45,142 nt of DNA from Streptomyces sp. SM10 (GTDB lineage: Bacteria; Actinomycetota; Actinomycetes; Streptomycetales; Streptomycetaceae): the NCBI RefSeq assembly GCF_002910915.1, contig NZ_NEUF01000052.1:1-45142 (forward strand), written 5' to 3'. The translations under genes and the position numbers were made by a program. The notes beneath the pieces are model-generated. The model had not been told where the DNA came from. It was given only the letters and a program-made list of their open reading frames with translations, and did not search any database. Positions 9,516 through 17,073 of this stretch are shown in pieces (positions within the stretch are counted from its first letter, which is position 1; every line of letters begins with the position of its first letter).

Positions 9516-10169
9516 CTAATCGTCGTCCCCGAGCACCGGCTCGGGGAGTGTCCCGGCGTTGTGCTCGAGCAGGCGCCAGCCGCGCGCACCTTCGCCCAGC
9601 ACGGACCAGCAGCAGTTGGAGAGCCCGCCGAGCCCCTCCCAGTGGTGGGCCTCGAGGCCGAGCAGACGGCCGATGGTCGTCCGGATCGTGCCGCCGTGGC
9701 TCACGACGACGAGCGTGCCCGCGTCGGGCAGCTTGCCGGCATGTTCCAGCACGACCGGGGCGGCTCGGTCGGCGACCTCGGTCTCCAGCTCGCCGCCGCC
9801 CCTGCGGACGGGCTCGCCGCGCTTCCAGGCGGCGTACTGCTCGCCGTACTGCCCGACGATCTCCTCGTGCGTGAGGCCCTGCCAGGCGCCCGCATACGTC
9901 TCACGCAGCGCGGAGTCGTGTGCGATGTCGAGGCCGGTCACCGAGGCGAGCTCGGCCGCCGTGGCCGCTGCCCGCCGCAGGTCGGACGCCACGATCGCGT
10001 CCGGCTGCAGCGAGGCGAGCAGCCTTGCGGCGCGGCGTGCCTGACCCACGCCGGTCTCCGTCAGCTCGATGTCCGTGGAGCCCTGGAAACGGCGCTCGAG
10101 ATTCCACGCCGTCTGGCCGTGCCGCCAGAGGACGATCTTGCGGCCCCTGCCGCTCCTGCTGCCGTTCAG
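9516..10169 (-). CDS. histidine phosphatase family protein (phosphoglycerate mutase-like), probable CTG start
   Basis: 217 aa if started at 10169. The RHG catalytic motif is at residues 16-18 (IVLWRHGQTAWN), the acidic residue in the LRETYAGAWQG segment is near residue 90, and the second catalytic His is in VVSHGG near 158, so the enzyme looks intact. Internal GTG at 10049 would delete the RHG motif and is wrong. Going upstream in frame there is no ATG, GTG or TTG before a stop; the only plausible initiator is a CTG at 10169-10167 that overlaps the rsfS stop as CTGA. Streptomyces homologues commonly couple here through such a 4-base overlap. Substrate unknown; downstream of rsfS in the same operon. 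Confidence 0.85.
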   Translation of the reverse strand: MNGSRSGRGRKIVLWRHGQTAWNLERRFQGSTDIELTETGVGQARRAARLLASLQPDAIVASDLRRAAATAAELASVTGLDIAHDSALRETYAGAWQGLTHEEIVGQYGEQYAAWKRGEPVRRGGGELETEVADRAAPVVLEHAGKLPDAGTLVVVSHGGTIRTTIGRLLGLEAHHWEGLGGLSNCCWSVLGEGARGWRLLEHNAGTLPEPVLGDDD

Positions 10170-10597
10170 CTCTGATCACCTTCCGTGCCGCCGTTGAGCT
10201 GGGCGTGCTCCTCGGCCTTGCCCCGGGTCTTGACCGCGTCCTCCGGAAGGGCGATCTCGGGGCAGTCCTTCCACAGTCGCTCGAGCGCGTAGAACACACG
10301 CTCCTCGCTGTGCTGGACGTGGATCACGATGTCGACGTAGTCGAGAAGGATCCAGCGGGCGTCTCGGTCGCCCTCGCGGCGTACCGGCTTGGCGCCGAGC
10401 TCCTTCTGCAGCCGCTCCTCGATCTCGTCGACGATCGACTTGACCTGGCGGTCGTTGGGAGCCGAGGCCAGCAGGAAGGCGTCGGTGATCGACAGCACAT
10501 CGCTGACGTCGTAGGCGATGATGTCGTGCGCGAGCCGGTCGGCCGCCGCCTGGGCGGCGGCGTTGATGAGCTCGATGGAGCGGTCCGTGGCGGTCAC
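10166..10597 (-). CDS. rsfS: ribosome silencing factor RsfS (Iojap/DUF143)
   Basis: 143 aa. The AHDIIAYDVSDVLSITDAFLLASAPNDRQVKSIVDEIEE region and the WILLDYVDIVIHV segment are the RsfS signatures. The family binds ribosomal protein L14 on the 50S subunit and blocks subunit joining during starvation. Start is a GTG at 10597. The C-terminal 25 residues (KTRGKAEEHAQLNGGTEGDQS) are a hydrophilic tail. It lies 60 bp downstream of the LytR/Lcp gene and its TGA overlaps the start of the phosphatase gene; nadD-lcp-rsfS-phosphatase reads as one minus-strand operon. Confidence 0.95.
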   Translation of the reverse strand: MTATDRSIELINAAAQAAADRLAHDIIAYDVSDVLSITDAFLLASAPNDRQVKSIVDEIEERLQKELGAKPVRREGDRDARWILLDYVDIVIHVQHSEERVFYALERLWKDCPEIALPEDAVKTRGKAEEHAQLNGGTEGDQS

Positions 10598-10657
10598 ATG
10601 CAGGCTTTCGTCGGCGGTCAGATCGACCTCTAGGGTCTCACGGACCGCCGACAGCCC

Positions 10658-12421
10658 TTACGACGTCTGCTCGGGGATCTTGTAGTCCTGCCCGAGGACC
10701 ACGGACACGTCGGCGTTCGCGGCGGGCTCGCCCTTCTTCACGGCCCCCTCCGACAGGCCCAGGGTCTTGGCGACCTCGACCGCCTTCGCCTTGTCCTCGG
10801 CCGCCCCGTAGACCACCTGGGACGAGACCGCGGCGTCCGCCTTGCCGCTGTCGACGAAGGCATAGCCGCCGTTGACCAGCTGGACCCTGGCGTGCTCCGT
10901 GCCCTTCGTGTCCCCCGTGGCGTTCCTGATGCCGACGCGTACCGCCGCGTCCTGGTCGGGGGCCTTCACCTTGCCGCCCAGGACGTCCTTCACGACGCTC
11001 TCGGTGGCCTTCTCGGTGAGCGTTCCGTCACTCTGGACCGGGAGCAGCTCCGTCTCGTAGTCCCCCACCTTGGCGTGCCCGGCGAGCTTCGCCAACGACG
11101 CGCCCAGGTCCTGCTCCGGCAGGGACGGGTCGAGGATCTGCGCGAGCGTCTCGATGGTGAGGGTCGCGGCCTTGGGGTCCTCCGACAGCTTGCGCAGCAC
11201 ACTGCGCATGACCTGCCCGAAGCGGATCAGCTGCTTGGCCTCCGGCTCGCCCGTGCCCTGGTAGGTGGCGTACGCGACGGCCATCTGGCCGCTCAGCGTC
11301 TGCCCCTCCCCCTTGCTCACGAGCGGTGCCGCGCCCTTCTTGGTGTCGGGCACGTCCGTGTCGGTGTCCACCTCGATGTTGCCGACGAGCTCGACGAGGT
11401 TCTCGAGGTAGGGGGTGTCCAGCCGCCAGGTGCCGCTGATGCTGGTGCCGAGCACGGTGTCGATCGCCTCGCGGGTCCCGGTGGAGCCGTCGTCGTCGAC
11501 CGACTTGCCCAGGGTGGTGGTGGAACCGTCGTCCCCGGCCACGGCCAGCGAGTTGGGGAGCAGGACGGTGGCGCCCTGCTCGGTGGTGATGTTGTCCACG
11601 AGCAGCGCCGTGGAGGTGCCGCCCTTCTTCGTGTTGTGCAGGTGGACCACGATGACGTCCCGCTTCTGCGGGCCGGTCGCCGCGGCGCTCTGCTCGTCCT
11701 GCCCCGAGACCCCCGGGATCTTTCCGGCGAACCAGAGGTAGCCCGCTCCGCCGACGACCACGAGGGCCAGGACGACTATCAGCGCCACCATCCGGTTGTG
11801 CCCGCGCCGACGGGCCTCCTCGCGCCGCTCGCTGCGGCTCTCGGTGAATTTCAGCCAGTCGATGACGTCTTCGGAGTCCTCGTCGGGCTCCTCGATGAAG
11901 GCGAACTGCTCGGTGCCGTAGTCACGGTCGGCGCGGCGCTGCCCGGGGACGGCGGCGTCGGACTCCGGCTCGGGCTCGCGGCGCTGCTCCGGCACCGGCG
12001 GCCGCGGTGCGGCCGCCGGTGCCGCAGGGGCCTGGGGGGCGTTCCACTGCTGGGTGGAGTCCTCCATGGCGGGCACGGTACCGGTGTCGTGGCCGTACGT
12101 GCCCGTGTCGTAGGTGCTCGTGCCGTAACCGCCGTCGTCGTAGCCGTACCCGGGCTGCTGCGTGGGCGGTGCCTGCTGCTGGGCGTGCTGGGCGGTGTAC
12201 GGGTCGTAGTACTGCTGCGCGCCCGCGTACGGGTCGTAGCCGTAGCCCTGCTGGGGCTGCCCGTCCTGCTGGGGCTGCTGGGGCTGCTGGGGCTGCTGCT
12301 GGGCGTACGGGTCGTACTGCTGCTGCCCCTGCTGCTGATAGACCGGCTGCCCGTACTCGTCGTAGCCGATGATCTGCGGCTGTTGCTGGTACGGGTCGTA
12401 CGGACTCTGTCGGTCGTTCAC
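10658..12421 (-). CDS. pdtA: LytR-CpsA-Psr (Lcp) family protein at the PdtA position
   Basis: 587 aa. Residues 1-208 are a cytoplasmic, low-complexity Gln/Tyr/Pro/Asp-rich region with PQQ repeats; residues 211-233 are one transmembrane helix; 250-410 is a divergent extracellular Lcp-like domain; about 490-587 is a LytR_C domain (VRVGIRNATGDTKG... VVLGQDYKIP). Lcp enzymes transfer glycopolymers from lipid carrier to peptidoglycan. The usual IPRDT and RxR...R motifs are not conserved here (LPNSL at 288-292; TYQGTGEPEAKQLIRF at 387-401). Between rsfS and nadD, this is the position of S. coelicolor SCO2578/PdtA, which I recall as required for polydiglycosylphosphate attachment. GTG start at 12421 with GAGAGGGG upstream. 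Confidence 0.8.
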   Translation of the reverse strand: MNDRQSPYDPYQQQPQIIGYDEYGQPVYQQQGQQQYDPYAQQQPQQPQQPQQDGQPQQGYGYDPYAGAQQYYDPYTAQHAQQQAPPTQQPGYGYDDGGYGTSTYDTGTYGHDTGTVPAMEDSTQQWNAPQAPAAPAAAPRPPVPEQRREPEPESDAAVPGQRRADRDYGTEQFAFIEEPDEDSEDVIDWLKFTESRSERREEARRRGHNRMVALIVVLALVVVGGAGYLWFAGKIPGVSGQDEQSAAATGPQKRDVIVVHLHNTKKGGTSTALLVDNITTEQGATVLLPNSLAVAGDDGSTTTLGKSVDDDGSTGTREAIDTVLGTSISGTWRLDTPYLENLVELVGNIEVDTDTDVPDTKKGAAPLVSKGEGQTLSGQMAVAYATYQGTGEPEAKQLIRFGQVMRSVLRKLSEDPKAATLTIETLAQILDPSLPEQDLGASLAKLAGHAKVGDYETELLPVQSDGTLTEKATESVVKDVLGGKVKAPDQDAAVRVGIRNATGDTKGTEHARVQLVNGGYAFVDSGKADAAVSSQVVYGAAEDKAKAVEVAKTLGLSEGAVKKGEPAANADVSVVLGQDYKIPEQTS

Positions 12422-12440
12422 AGGTGCCCCTCTCCGTGGC

Positions 12441-13058
12441 TCATTCGCCGCGGTACAGCTGGCGCTTGTCGATGTAACGGACGACGCCGTCCGGCACCAG
12501 GTACCAGACCGGCTCTCCCTGCGCGACCCTGGCGCGGCAGTCCGTGGACGAGATCGCCAGTGCGGGCACCTCCACCAGCGAGACCCCGCCCTCGGGGAGC
12601 CCGTCGTCCGTCAGTACATGGCCCGGCCGGGTCACACCGATGAAGTGGGAGAGCGAGAACAGTTCCTCGGCGTCCCGCCAGGTCAGGATCTGGGACAGGG
12701 CGTCGGCGCCGGTGATGAAGAAGAGGTCCGCGTCGCCGTGGGCCGTACGCAGGTCCCGCAGCGTATCGATCGTGTAGGTCGGACCGCCACGGTCGATGTC
12801 GCTGCGGCTCACCGAGAACTGCGGGTTGGACGCCGTCGCGATCACCGTCATGAGGTAGCGGTCCTCGGCCGGGGACACCTGCTTGTGACTCTTCTGCCAC
12901 GGCTGCCCGGTCGGGACGAAGACGACCTCGTCGAGGTGGAAGTGGGCGGCCACTTCACTGGCCGCCACGAGGTGTCCGTGATGGATCGGGTCGAAGGTCC
13001 CGCCCATCACGCCGAGTCGGCGCTTGGCGCGGCCGGTAGGCACTTCCTGCTCTCCCAT
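12441..13058 (-). CDS. nadD: nicotinate-nucleotide adenylyltransferase
   Basis: 205 aa. The nucleotidyltransferase core starts at [15 protein letters not shown] (residues 16-30, HxGH at 26-29) and the ISSTDCR segment near the C-terminus is the second nucleotide-binding motif. It adenylates nicotinate mononucleotide in NAD synthesis. I start it at the ATG at 13058 (MGEQEVP), close to the conserved core, rather than the in-frame codon at 13130. It is the first gene of the nadD-lcp-rsfS-phosphatase minus-strand set; 19 bp separate it from the Lcp gene. Confidence 0.95.
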   Translation of the reverse strand: MGEQEVPTGRAKRRLGVMGGTFDPIHHGHLVAASEVAAHFHLDEVVFVPTGQPWQKSHKQVSPAEDRYLMTVIATASNPQFSVSRSDIDRGGPTYTIDTLRDLRTAHGDADLFFITGADALSQILTWRDAEELFSLSHFIGVTRPGHVLTDDGLPEGGVSLVEVPALAISSTDCRARVAQGEPVWYLVPDGVVRYIDKRQLYRGE

Positions 13059-13096
13059 GCGTGCAGACCCTACTGGCACAACCGTTCGCCTCTGTC

Positions 13097-13258
13097 TCAG
13101 CGGTCTCGGTTGAAACGGGTGGTGATCCACAGCAGGAGCAGCAGCGCGAAGAGCGCGCCGCCACCGGTGAGGTACGGGCTGAGGCTTTCGTGGTTACCAC
13201 CCTGCTCGCCTTCGGAGGCGAGGGTGACCAGCTGGTGCGCGGTGCTCGAGAGGCTCAT
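13097..13258 (-). CDS. 53-aa single-span membrane protein
   Basis: ATG at 13258 to TGA at 13099-13097. The 53-aa product begins [15 protein letters not shown], has a hydrophilic [11 protein letters not shown] stretch, a transmembrane helix at residues 31-46 ([16 protein letters not shown]) and ends TRFNRDR. Third codon positions are strongly GC. Ribosome site is weak. Its layout (short outside segment, one helix, basic cytoplasmic tail) resembles the neighbouring 50-aa protein. It lies just upstream of nadD on the same strand, 38 bp away. Small proteins are annotated here in other streptomycetes; function unknown. Confidence 0.75.
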   Translation of the reverse strand: MSLSSTAHQLVTLASEGEQGGNHESLSPYLTGGGALFALLLLLWITTRFNRDR

Positions 13259-13342
13259 CTTCTGCAGGACCTATCCATCGGGAATCAGGAGGGAGACGTC
13301 GCGCACATCGTATGCGGGCGCATTGGGCACGCTCACGCCGAC

Positions 13343-13495
13343 TCAGTCGTTGTTGTCGTCGTTGCGGTATCCGCGAAGCAGGAACCAGGCGAGCAGGGCG
13401 GCTCCGACCAGTGAGACGAGCAGCACGACGCGCAGCGTGTTGCCAGGCCCCTGCTCCTCGGACACGGCGGCGAGCAAAACGGCGGTATGCGGCAT
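13343..13495 (-). CDS. 50-aa single-span membrane protein
   Basis: ATG at 13495 to TGA at 13345-13343, with GAGGAG eight bases upstream. The product begins MPHTAVLLAAVSEEQGPGN, has a transmembrane helix at residues 21-41 (LRVVLLVSLVGAALLAWFLL) and an acidic/Asn tail RGYRNDDNND. Good third-position GC. It is divergent from the M48 protease gene across a 111-bp spacer containing a perfect TTATCCACA. Function unknown. Confidence 0.8.
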   Translation of the reverse strand: MPHTAVLLAAVSEEQGPGNTLRVVLLVSLVGAALLAWFLLRGYRNDDNND

Positions 13496-13513
13496 TCCGG
13501 GCGCTCCTCAACG

Positions 13514-13522
13514 TTATCCACA
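13514..13522 (+). promoter_or_regulatory. perfect DnaA box TTATCCACA
   Basis: An exact 9-mer match to the DnaA consensus in the 111-bp divergent spacer between the 50-aa membrane protein and the M48 protease. A single site; it could be a DnaA-responsive regulatory element or chance. Confidence 0.4.
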
Positions 13523-13606
13523 GCCCCCCGCACACCGTAGCGCCAGCACATACGCTGGCTTCTGCCAGGGGGACGAGCGACGTCTCGTACGAACAGGGGG
13601 CCATCC

Positions 13607-14749
13607 ATGACCGACACCAGTCACAAGAGCGTGCCGAGCAGGCACCGCAAGCGATTTCCGGGCATCTCCTCCCGGGCCTACGAACACCCGGCGGACCGCT
13701 CGGCCCTGGTGGCCCTGCGCAAGCTGAGCGGTTTCGACACCGTCTTCAAGGCGCTGAGCGGCCTGCTGCCCGAGCGCAGCCTGCGGCTGCTCTTCCTGTC
13801 GGACTCCGTCCGGGTGAGCGATGCACAGTTCGCCCACCTCAACGACATGCTGCGGGACGCCTGTTACATCCTGGACCTGAAGAAGGTCCCCCCGATGTAC
13901 GTGAGCCAGGACCCGCAGCCCAACGCCATGTGCATCGGCCTCGACGAGCCGATCATCGTGGTGACGACCGGGCTGGTGGAGCTGCTCGACGAGGAGGAGA
14001 TGCGGGCCGTCGTCGGCCACGAGGTGGGCCACGCGCTCTCCGGTCACGCGGTCTACCGCACGATATTGCTCTTCCTCACCAACCTCGCGCTCAAGGTGGC
14101 GTGGATTCCGCTCGGCAATGTCGCGATCATGGCGATCGTGACGGCACTGCGCGAGTGGTTCCGCAAGTCGGAGCTGTCGGCGGACCGGGCAGGACTTCTG
14201 GTGGGTCAGGATCTGCGTGCGTCGATGCGCGGCCTGATGAAGATCGCCGGAGGCAATCACCTCCACGAGATGAATGTGGACGCCTTCCTCGCCCAGGCCG
14301 ACGAGTACGAGAAGGGCGGCGACCTCCGCGACTCCGTGCTCAAGATCCTCAACGTGCTGCCCCGCACGCACCCGTTCACCACGGTCCGGGCAGCCGAGCT
14401 GAAGAAGTGGTCGGAGACCCGGGATTTCCAGCGCGTCATGGACGGCCACTACCCCAAGCGGGACGAGGACAAGGACACATCGGTGACGGACTCCTTCCGT
14501 GAGTCCGCCGCGCACTACGCCGACACGGTCCGCACCAGCAAGGACCCGCTGATGAAGCTGGTCGGCGACATCGCGGGCGGGGCCGGCGACCTCGGCGGCA
14601 AGCTCCGGGACCGGTTCACCGGCACAGGCGGCGGCAACGGGAGCGGAGCGGGGAAGGGCGGAGCGCCGTCCTCGGACGCTACGGACGGCTCCGAGGGGAC
14701 GTGGCGGCGTCCGGAGCCCGGGGAGGAGAGCCCGGACTCGGGGAGCTGA
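13607..14749 (+). CDS. M48 family zinc metalloprotease
   Basis: 380 aa. Zinc motif HEVGH at residues 138-142, catalytic Glu139, and third ligand Glu189 in KSELSADRAG, the usual M48 geometry. Two hydrophobic stretches near 150-185 (ILLFLTNLALKVAWIPLGNVAIMAIVTAL) flank the zinc site and may anchor it to the membrane, as in HtpX. The C-terminal 65 residues are Gly/Ser rich and disordered. It is plus strand between minus-strand genes. Its 3' end overlaps the convergent SCO2583-type gene by 71 bp, so the low-complexity tails of both proteins are encoded on opposite strands of the same DNA. Substrate unknown. Confidence 0.9.
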   Translation: MTDTSHKSVPSRHRKRFPGISSRAYEHPADRSALVALRKLSGFDTVFKALSGLLPERSLRLLFLSDSVRVSDAQFAHLNDMLRDACYILDLKKVPPMYVSQDPQPNAMCIGLDEPIIVVTTGLVELLDEEEMRAVVGHEVGHALSGHAVYRTILLFLTNLALKVAWIPLGNVAIMAIVTALREWFRKSELSADRAGLLVGQDLRASMRGLMKIAGGNHLHEMNVDAFLAQADEYEKGGDLRDSVLKILNVLPRTHPFTTVRAAELKKWSETRDFQRVMDGHYPKRDEDKDTSVTDSFRESAAHYADTVRTSKDPLMKLVGDIAGGAGDLGGKLRDRFTGTGGGNGSGAGKGGAPSSDATDGSEGTWRRPEPGEESPDSGS

Positions 14750-15803
14750 CGGCCAGCGTGCCGCAGAGCCCCGCCGCGGGTACGCCCGTGGCGTAGGGAT
14801 CGGTGCCCGACGGGCCCCGGGTGTCCGCGCGCTCTCCCGCGAGCAGTGGGCGCATGGCACCCGTGGCCCCGGCCGAGCAGGACTGGGGGCCGGCCTGGAC
14901 ATAGGCGCTGCGGACCTCCAGCCGGTGCAGCCGGATGTCTTCCCGGTCGAGCAGGAAGTGCAGCACGCGGCGCACGGTGAAGAGCGAGTCTCCGTCCGGC
15001 CGGTGGGGTCCCGACACGGTGGGCCGCAGCGCGTACGTGAAGGTGTGGTCGGACACCACCTCCAGGGCGTCCGCCCCCGCCTCCGCGTAGGAGAGGGTGC
15101 CCCGCACCCGGGTGTCGGGGGAGGCCAGCTCCACCTCCGCGGGGTCGAAGCGCACCAGCCAGCCGGTGGCGCTGTGGAGGCCGTCGTCGGCCGGTGACTC
15201 CATGCTCCGGTCGAACTGGGCCGTCTGGTCCGGGTCGAGCAGCCGCCCCACCGGCCGGACGACCCCGCCGGTGAGGACGTCGGGATCGAGGGAGGAGTTC
15301 ACCAGGTAGTCCTTGACCGTGGTCAGGGCCATGGTCACCTGGCTGTCCGAGAAACTCTTCGTCCGCCGGACCGACGGCAGGTTGATGCCCGCGGCGCCGG
15401 TGCTGTGACCGGTGGCCGGACCCTCGGCGAGGAGCGACGCAGCGGTTCCACCGGGCACGGATCCCTGCGGGGCGAGTGGGACGACCGTGGTCTGGAGCGG
15501 TTCGGCACGTCGGCCGGCGGGTGTCGGGTAGGGGTTGCGGAAGCCGAGGTAGACGGCGGCCGCGAAGGCCAGCGCTATCAGCAGGACAAGCGCGATCCCG
15601 GCCCTGGAGCGGTACCGGCGGCTGCCGCGCCCCGGGAGGGAGCGTACGGCGTGCGCATGGTCGGCCATGCGCTCCTGGGCGGAGAACTCCTGCAGCCGGG
15701 CAGCGCGCACGAACGATTCGTCGAAGACGAGTGAGCGGTACTCGTCCTCCCCGCCCGAGGGGTTCTCGGGCGGCACCTCCGGCGGTTCTCCACGGCCTGT
15801 CAT
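14679..15803 (-). CDS. SCO2583-type membrane protein
   Basis: 374 aa. A cytoplasmic N-terminus with the motif YRSLVFDESFVRAARLQEFS (residues 22-41), one transmembrane helix at about 69-90 (IALVLLIALAFAAAVYLGF), then about 280 extracytoplasmic residues. The same N-terminal motif is in the next gene (16399-16998). I recall these families as SCO2583/SCO2584, the latter linked to spore-wall synthesis in S. coelicolor. ATG at 15803 with GGGAG upstream is chosen over the codon at 15827. The last 23 residues are read antisense to the M48 gene tail and are probably not conserved. Exact role unknown; may act in wall assembly. Confidence 0.75.
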   Translation of the reverse strand: MTGRGEPPEVPPENPSGGEDEYRSLVFDESFVRAARLQEFSAQERMADHAHAVRSLPGRGSRRYRSRAGIALVLLIALAFAAAVYLGFRNPYPTPAGRRAEPLQTTVVPLAPQGSVPGGTAASLLAEGPATGHSTGAAGINLPSVRRTKSFSDSQVTMALTTVKDYLVNSSLDPDVLTGGVVRPVGRLLDPDQTAQFDRSMESPADDGLHSATGWLVRFDPAEVELASPDTRVRGTLSYAEAGADALEVVSDHTFTYALRPTVSGPHRPDGDSLFTVRRVLHFLLDREDIRLHRLEVRSAYVQAGPQSCSAGATGAMRPLLAGERADTRGPSGTDPYATGVPAAGLCGTLAVSSPSPGSPPRAPDAATSPRSRP

Positions 15804-16179
15804 GACATCTCCCGATCTCCGCGCCACGGGCGGGGCGCTGGGATCCTCCCCGGGCCGTTCGGCGTCGGGCGGACCTGTCCGTCACGGGTTCGGCATAGGG
15901 ACGATTCGGCACTCGGACACGTGGCCGACCCTCTTCCCGGGGACGGGGACGGGAGGAGGGGTCAGGGGGTCGTACCTTCAGATTGGGTCGATCGTCATCA
16001 AGGTAAACGCCCCGCAGGTGGGAGCGCAGGCGGAGCGCCGCCGGGAGGGGCGCCCCAGGGGAAACCGGCCCGCTCTACCGGGGCTCACGTCACCAGGCCC
16101 CACGTCACCGGGCCCCGTGCCGCAGGCTCGCCGATCGGGCTCGTCGGCGCGGATCCTCAGAGCCGGGCAGGCAGGTAGG

Positions 16180-16312
16180 CACCGGGCAGGCTCGTCGGCA
16201 CCGGCCGGCAGGGCGCCCGTAGGCCGTCGGCCCGCTCTCATCGGACCGACGGCCCGGGCGGACGGGATCGTCGACACCGGGCAGACTCGTCAGCACCGGC
16301 CGGCAGGGCGCC
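16180..16312. repeat. 38-bp direct repeat pair
   Basis: 16180-16217 and 16275-16312 match at 36 of 38 positions (differences are two G/A changes), 95 bp apart start to start. Both copies contain CACCGGCCGGCAGGGCGCC. Confidence 0.8.
16222..16254. terminator. hairpin between the 38-bp repeats
   Basis: Perfect 9-bp arms GGCCGTCGG (16222-16230) and CCGACGGCC (16246-16254) with a 15-base loop, about 145 bp downstream of the SCO2584-type gene on its strand. Possible terminator; no T-tract. Confidence 0.4.
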
Positions 16313-16398
16313 GCGCCACGGGGACCTCCTCCCGCCGAAGATCCGCCCCCGCCCGAGATCCAGCCGTCGCTGGAGATCCGGCCGTCACACCCGGAGGC

Positions 16399-16998
16399 TC
16401 AGGGCGAGCGGGGAACGGCAGAGACCGCGGGGCGCGAGTAGTCGGCCGAGGCCGAAGGGGCGACGCCCGGCTTGTCGACGCCGCTGGTCACCGGAGGCGG
16501 CACCTGCTCCTCCCGGCCGGCCGCCGCGCCTCGGTACACGGCGCTGAAGGCCAGCGCCACCATCCCGACCCCCATCAGCAGGGCGAGCAGCCAGGCGATC
16601 GGCCGGTGCCATCGGGCAGCGCCCCGGTAAGGGCGCAGCGAGCCGCCATGGCGTCCGTACGGGCCGTATTCGTCCCCGTAGGCGCCATCGGGGTCATCGG
16701 GGCCGAAGGAGCCTTGGAAGGCCCTCTCGCGGCCGTACACCCCGTCCGGCCCGTAGCCGTCGTCGTAGAGGTCGTCGTCCAGGGCGCCGCCGCCCGAACG
16801 CGCCCTGCTCGCCTCTGCCTCGGCGCGGGCCTGCGCGGCGGCCAGCAGGCGCTCGACCGCGGTGGGCTCATGAATCTCGGCGGACCGGACGAAGTCCTCG
16901 TCGAACACCACGGAGGCGAAGTCCTCGTCCGCGCCCCCGCGGTCGTCGTCGGGCTCCCAGCCGTCCGGGAACGGCTTGCCCCCCACGTCGTCCGGCAC
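16399..16998 (-). CDS. SCO2584-type membrane protein (spore-wall linked family)
   Basis: 199 aa. N-terminal cytoplasmic segment with FASVVFDEDFVRSAEIHEPT (residues 27-46), the motif shared with the SCO2583-type neighbour; an acidic Asp/Tyr/Gly-rich linker (about 75-115); one transmembrane helix at about 133-152 (PIAWLLALLMGVGMVALAF); and a short, Pro/Ser-rich outer tail. From memory, S. coelicolor SCO2584 was found as an interaction partner in the Mre spore-wall complex, and SCO2578 (the Lcp gene here) was another. GTG start at 16998. It lies downstream of proA, with a strong hairpin between them. Confidence 0.75.
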   Translation of the reverse strand: MPDDVGGKPFPDGWEPDDDRGGADEDFASVVFDEDFVRSAEIHEPTAVERLLAAAQARAEAEASRARSGGGALDDDLYDDGYGPDGVYGRERAFQGSFGPDDPDGAYGDEYGPYGRHGGSLRPYRGAARWHRPIAWLLALLMGVGMVALAFSAVYRGAAAGREEQVPPPVTSGVDKPGVAPSASADYSRPAVSAVPRSP

Positions 16999-17011
16999 GG
17001 CTTCAGCCTAG

Positions 17012-17066
17012 CCCCGGCGGGGCGTTTTGGGCAGAGAGTCCGCAAACTCGCCCCGCCCCGCCGGGG
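17012..17066 (-). terminator. proA terminator hairpin
   Basis: 13-bp perfect arms CCCCGGCGGGGCG (17012-17024) and its complement (17054-17066) around a 29-base loop, starting 8 bp after the proA stop on the minus strand. Confidence 0.6.
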
Positions 17067-17073
17067 GCGTTGG

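Larger units (their letters stand above)
15804..16398. other. 595-bp gene-poor stretch
   Basis: No open frame here has convincing codon usage. It should hold the promoter of the SCO2583-type gene near its left end. It contains a pair of 38-bp near-identical direct repeats (16180-16217 and 16275-16312) and, between them, a 9-bp-arm hairpin. Composition is very GC rich with many short CCGGGC-type echoes. Confidence 0.6.

Noticed and set aside
9516..10049. Phosphatase start at the GTG at 10049
   Set aside because: It would remove the catalytic RHG motif, which lies upstream in the same open frame.
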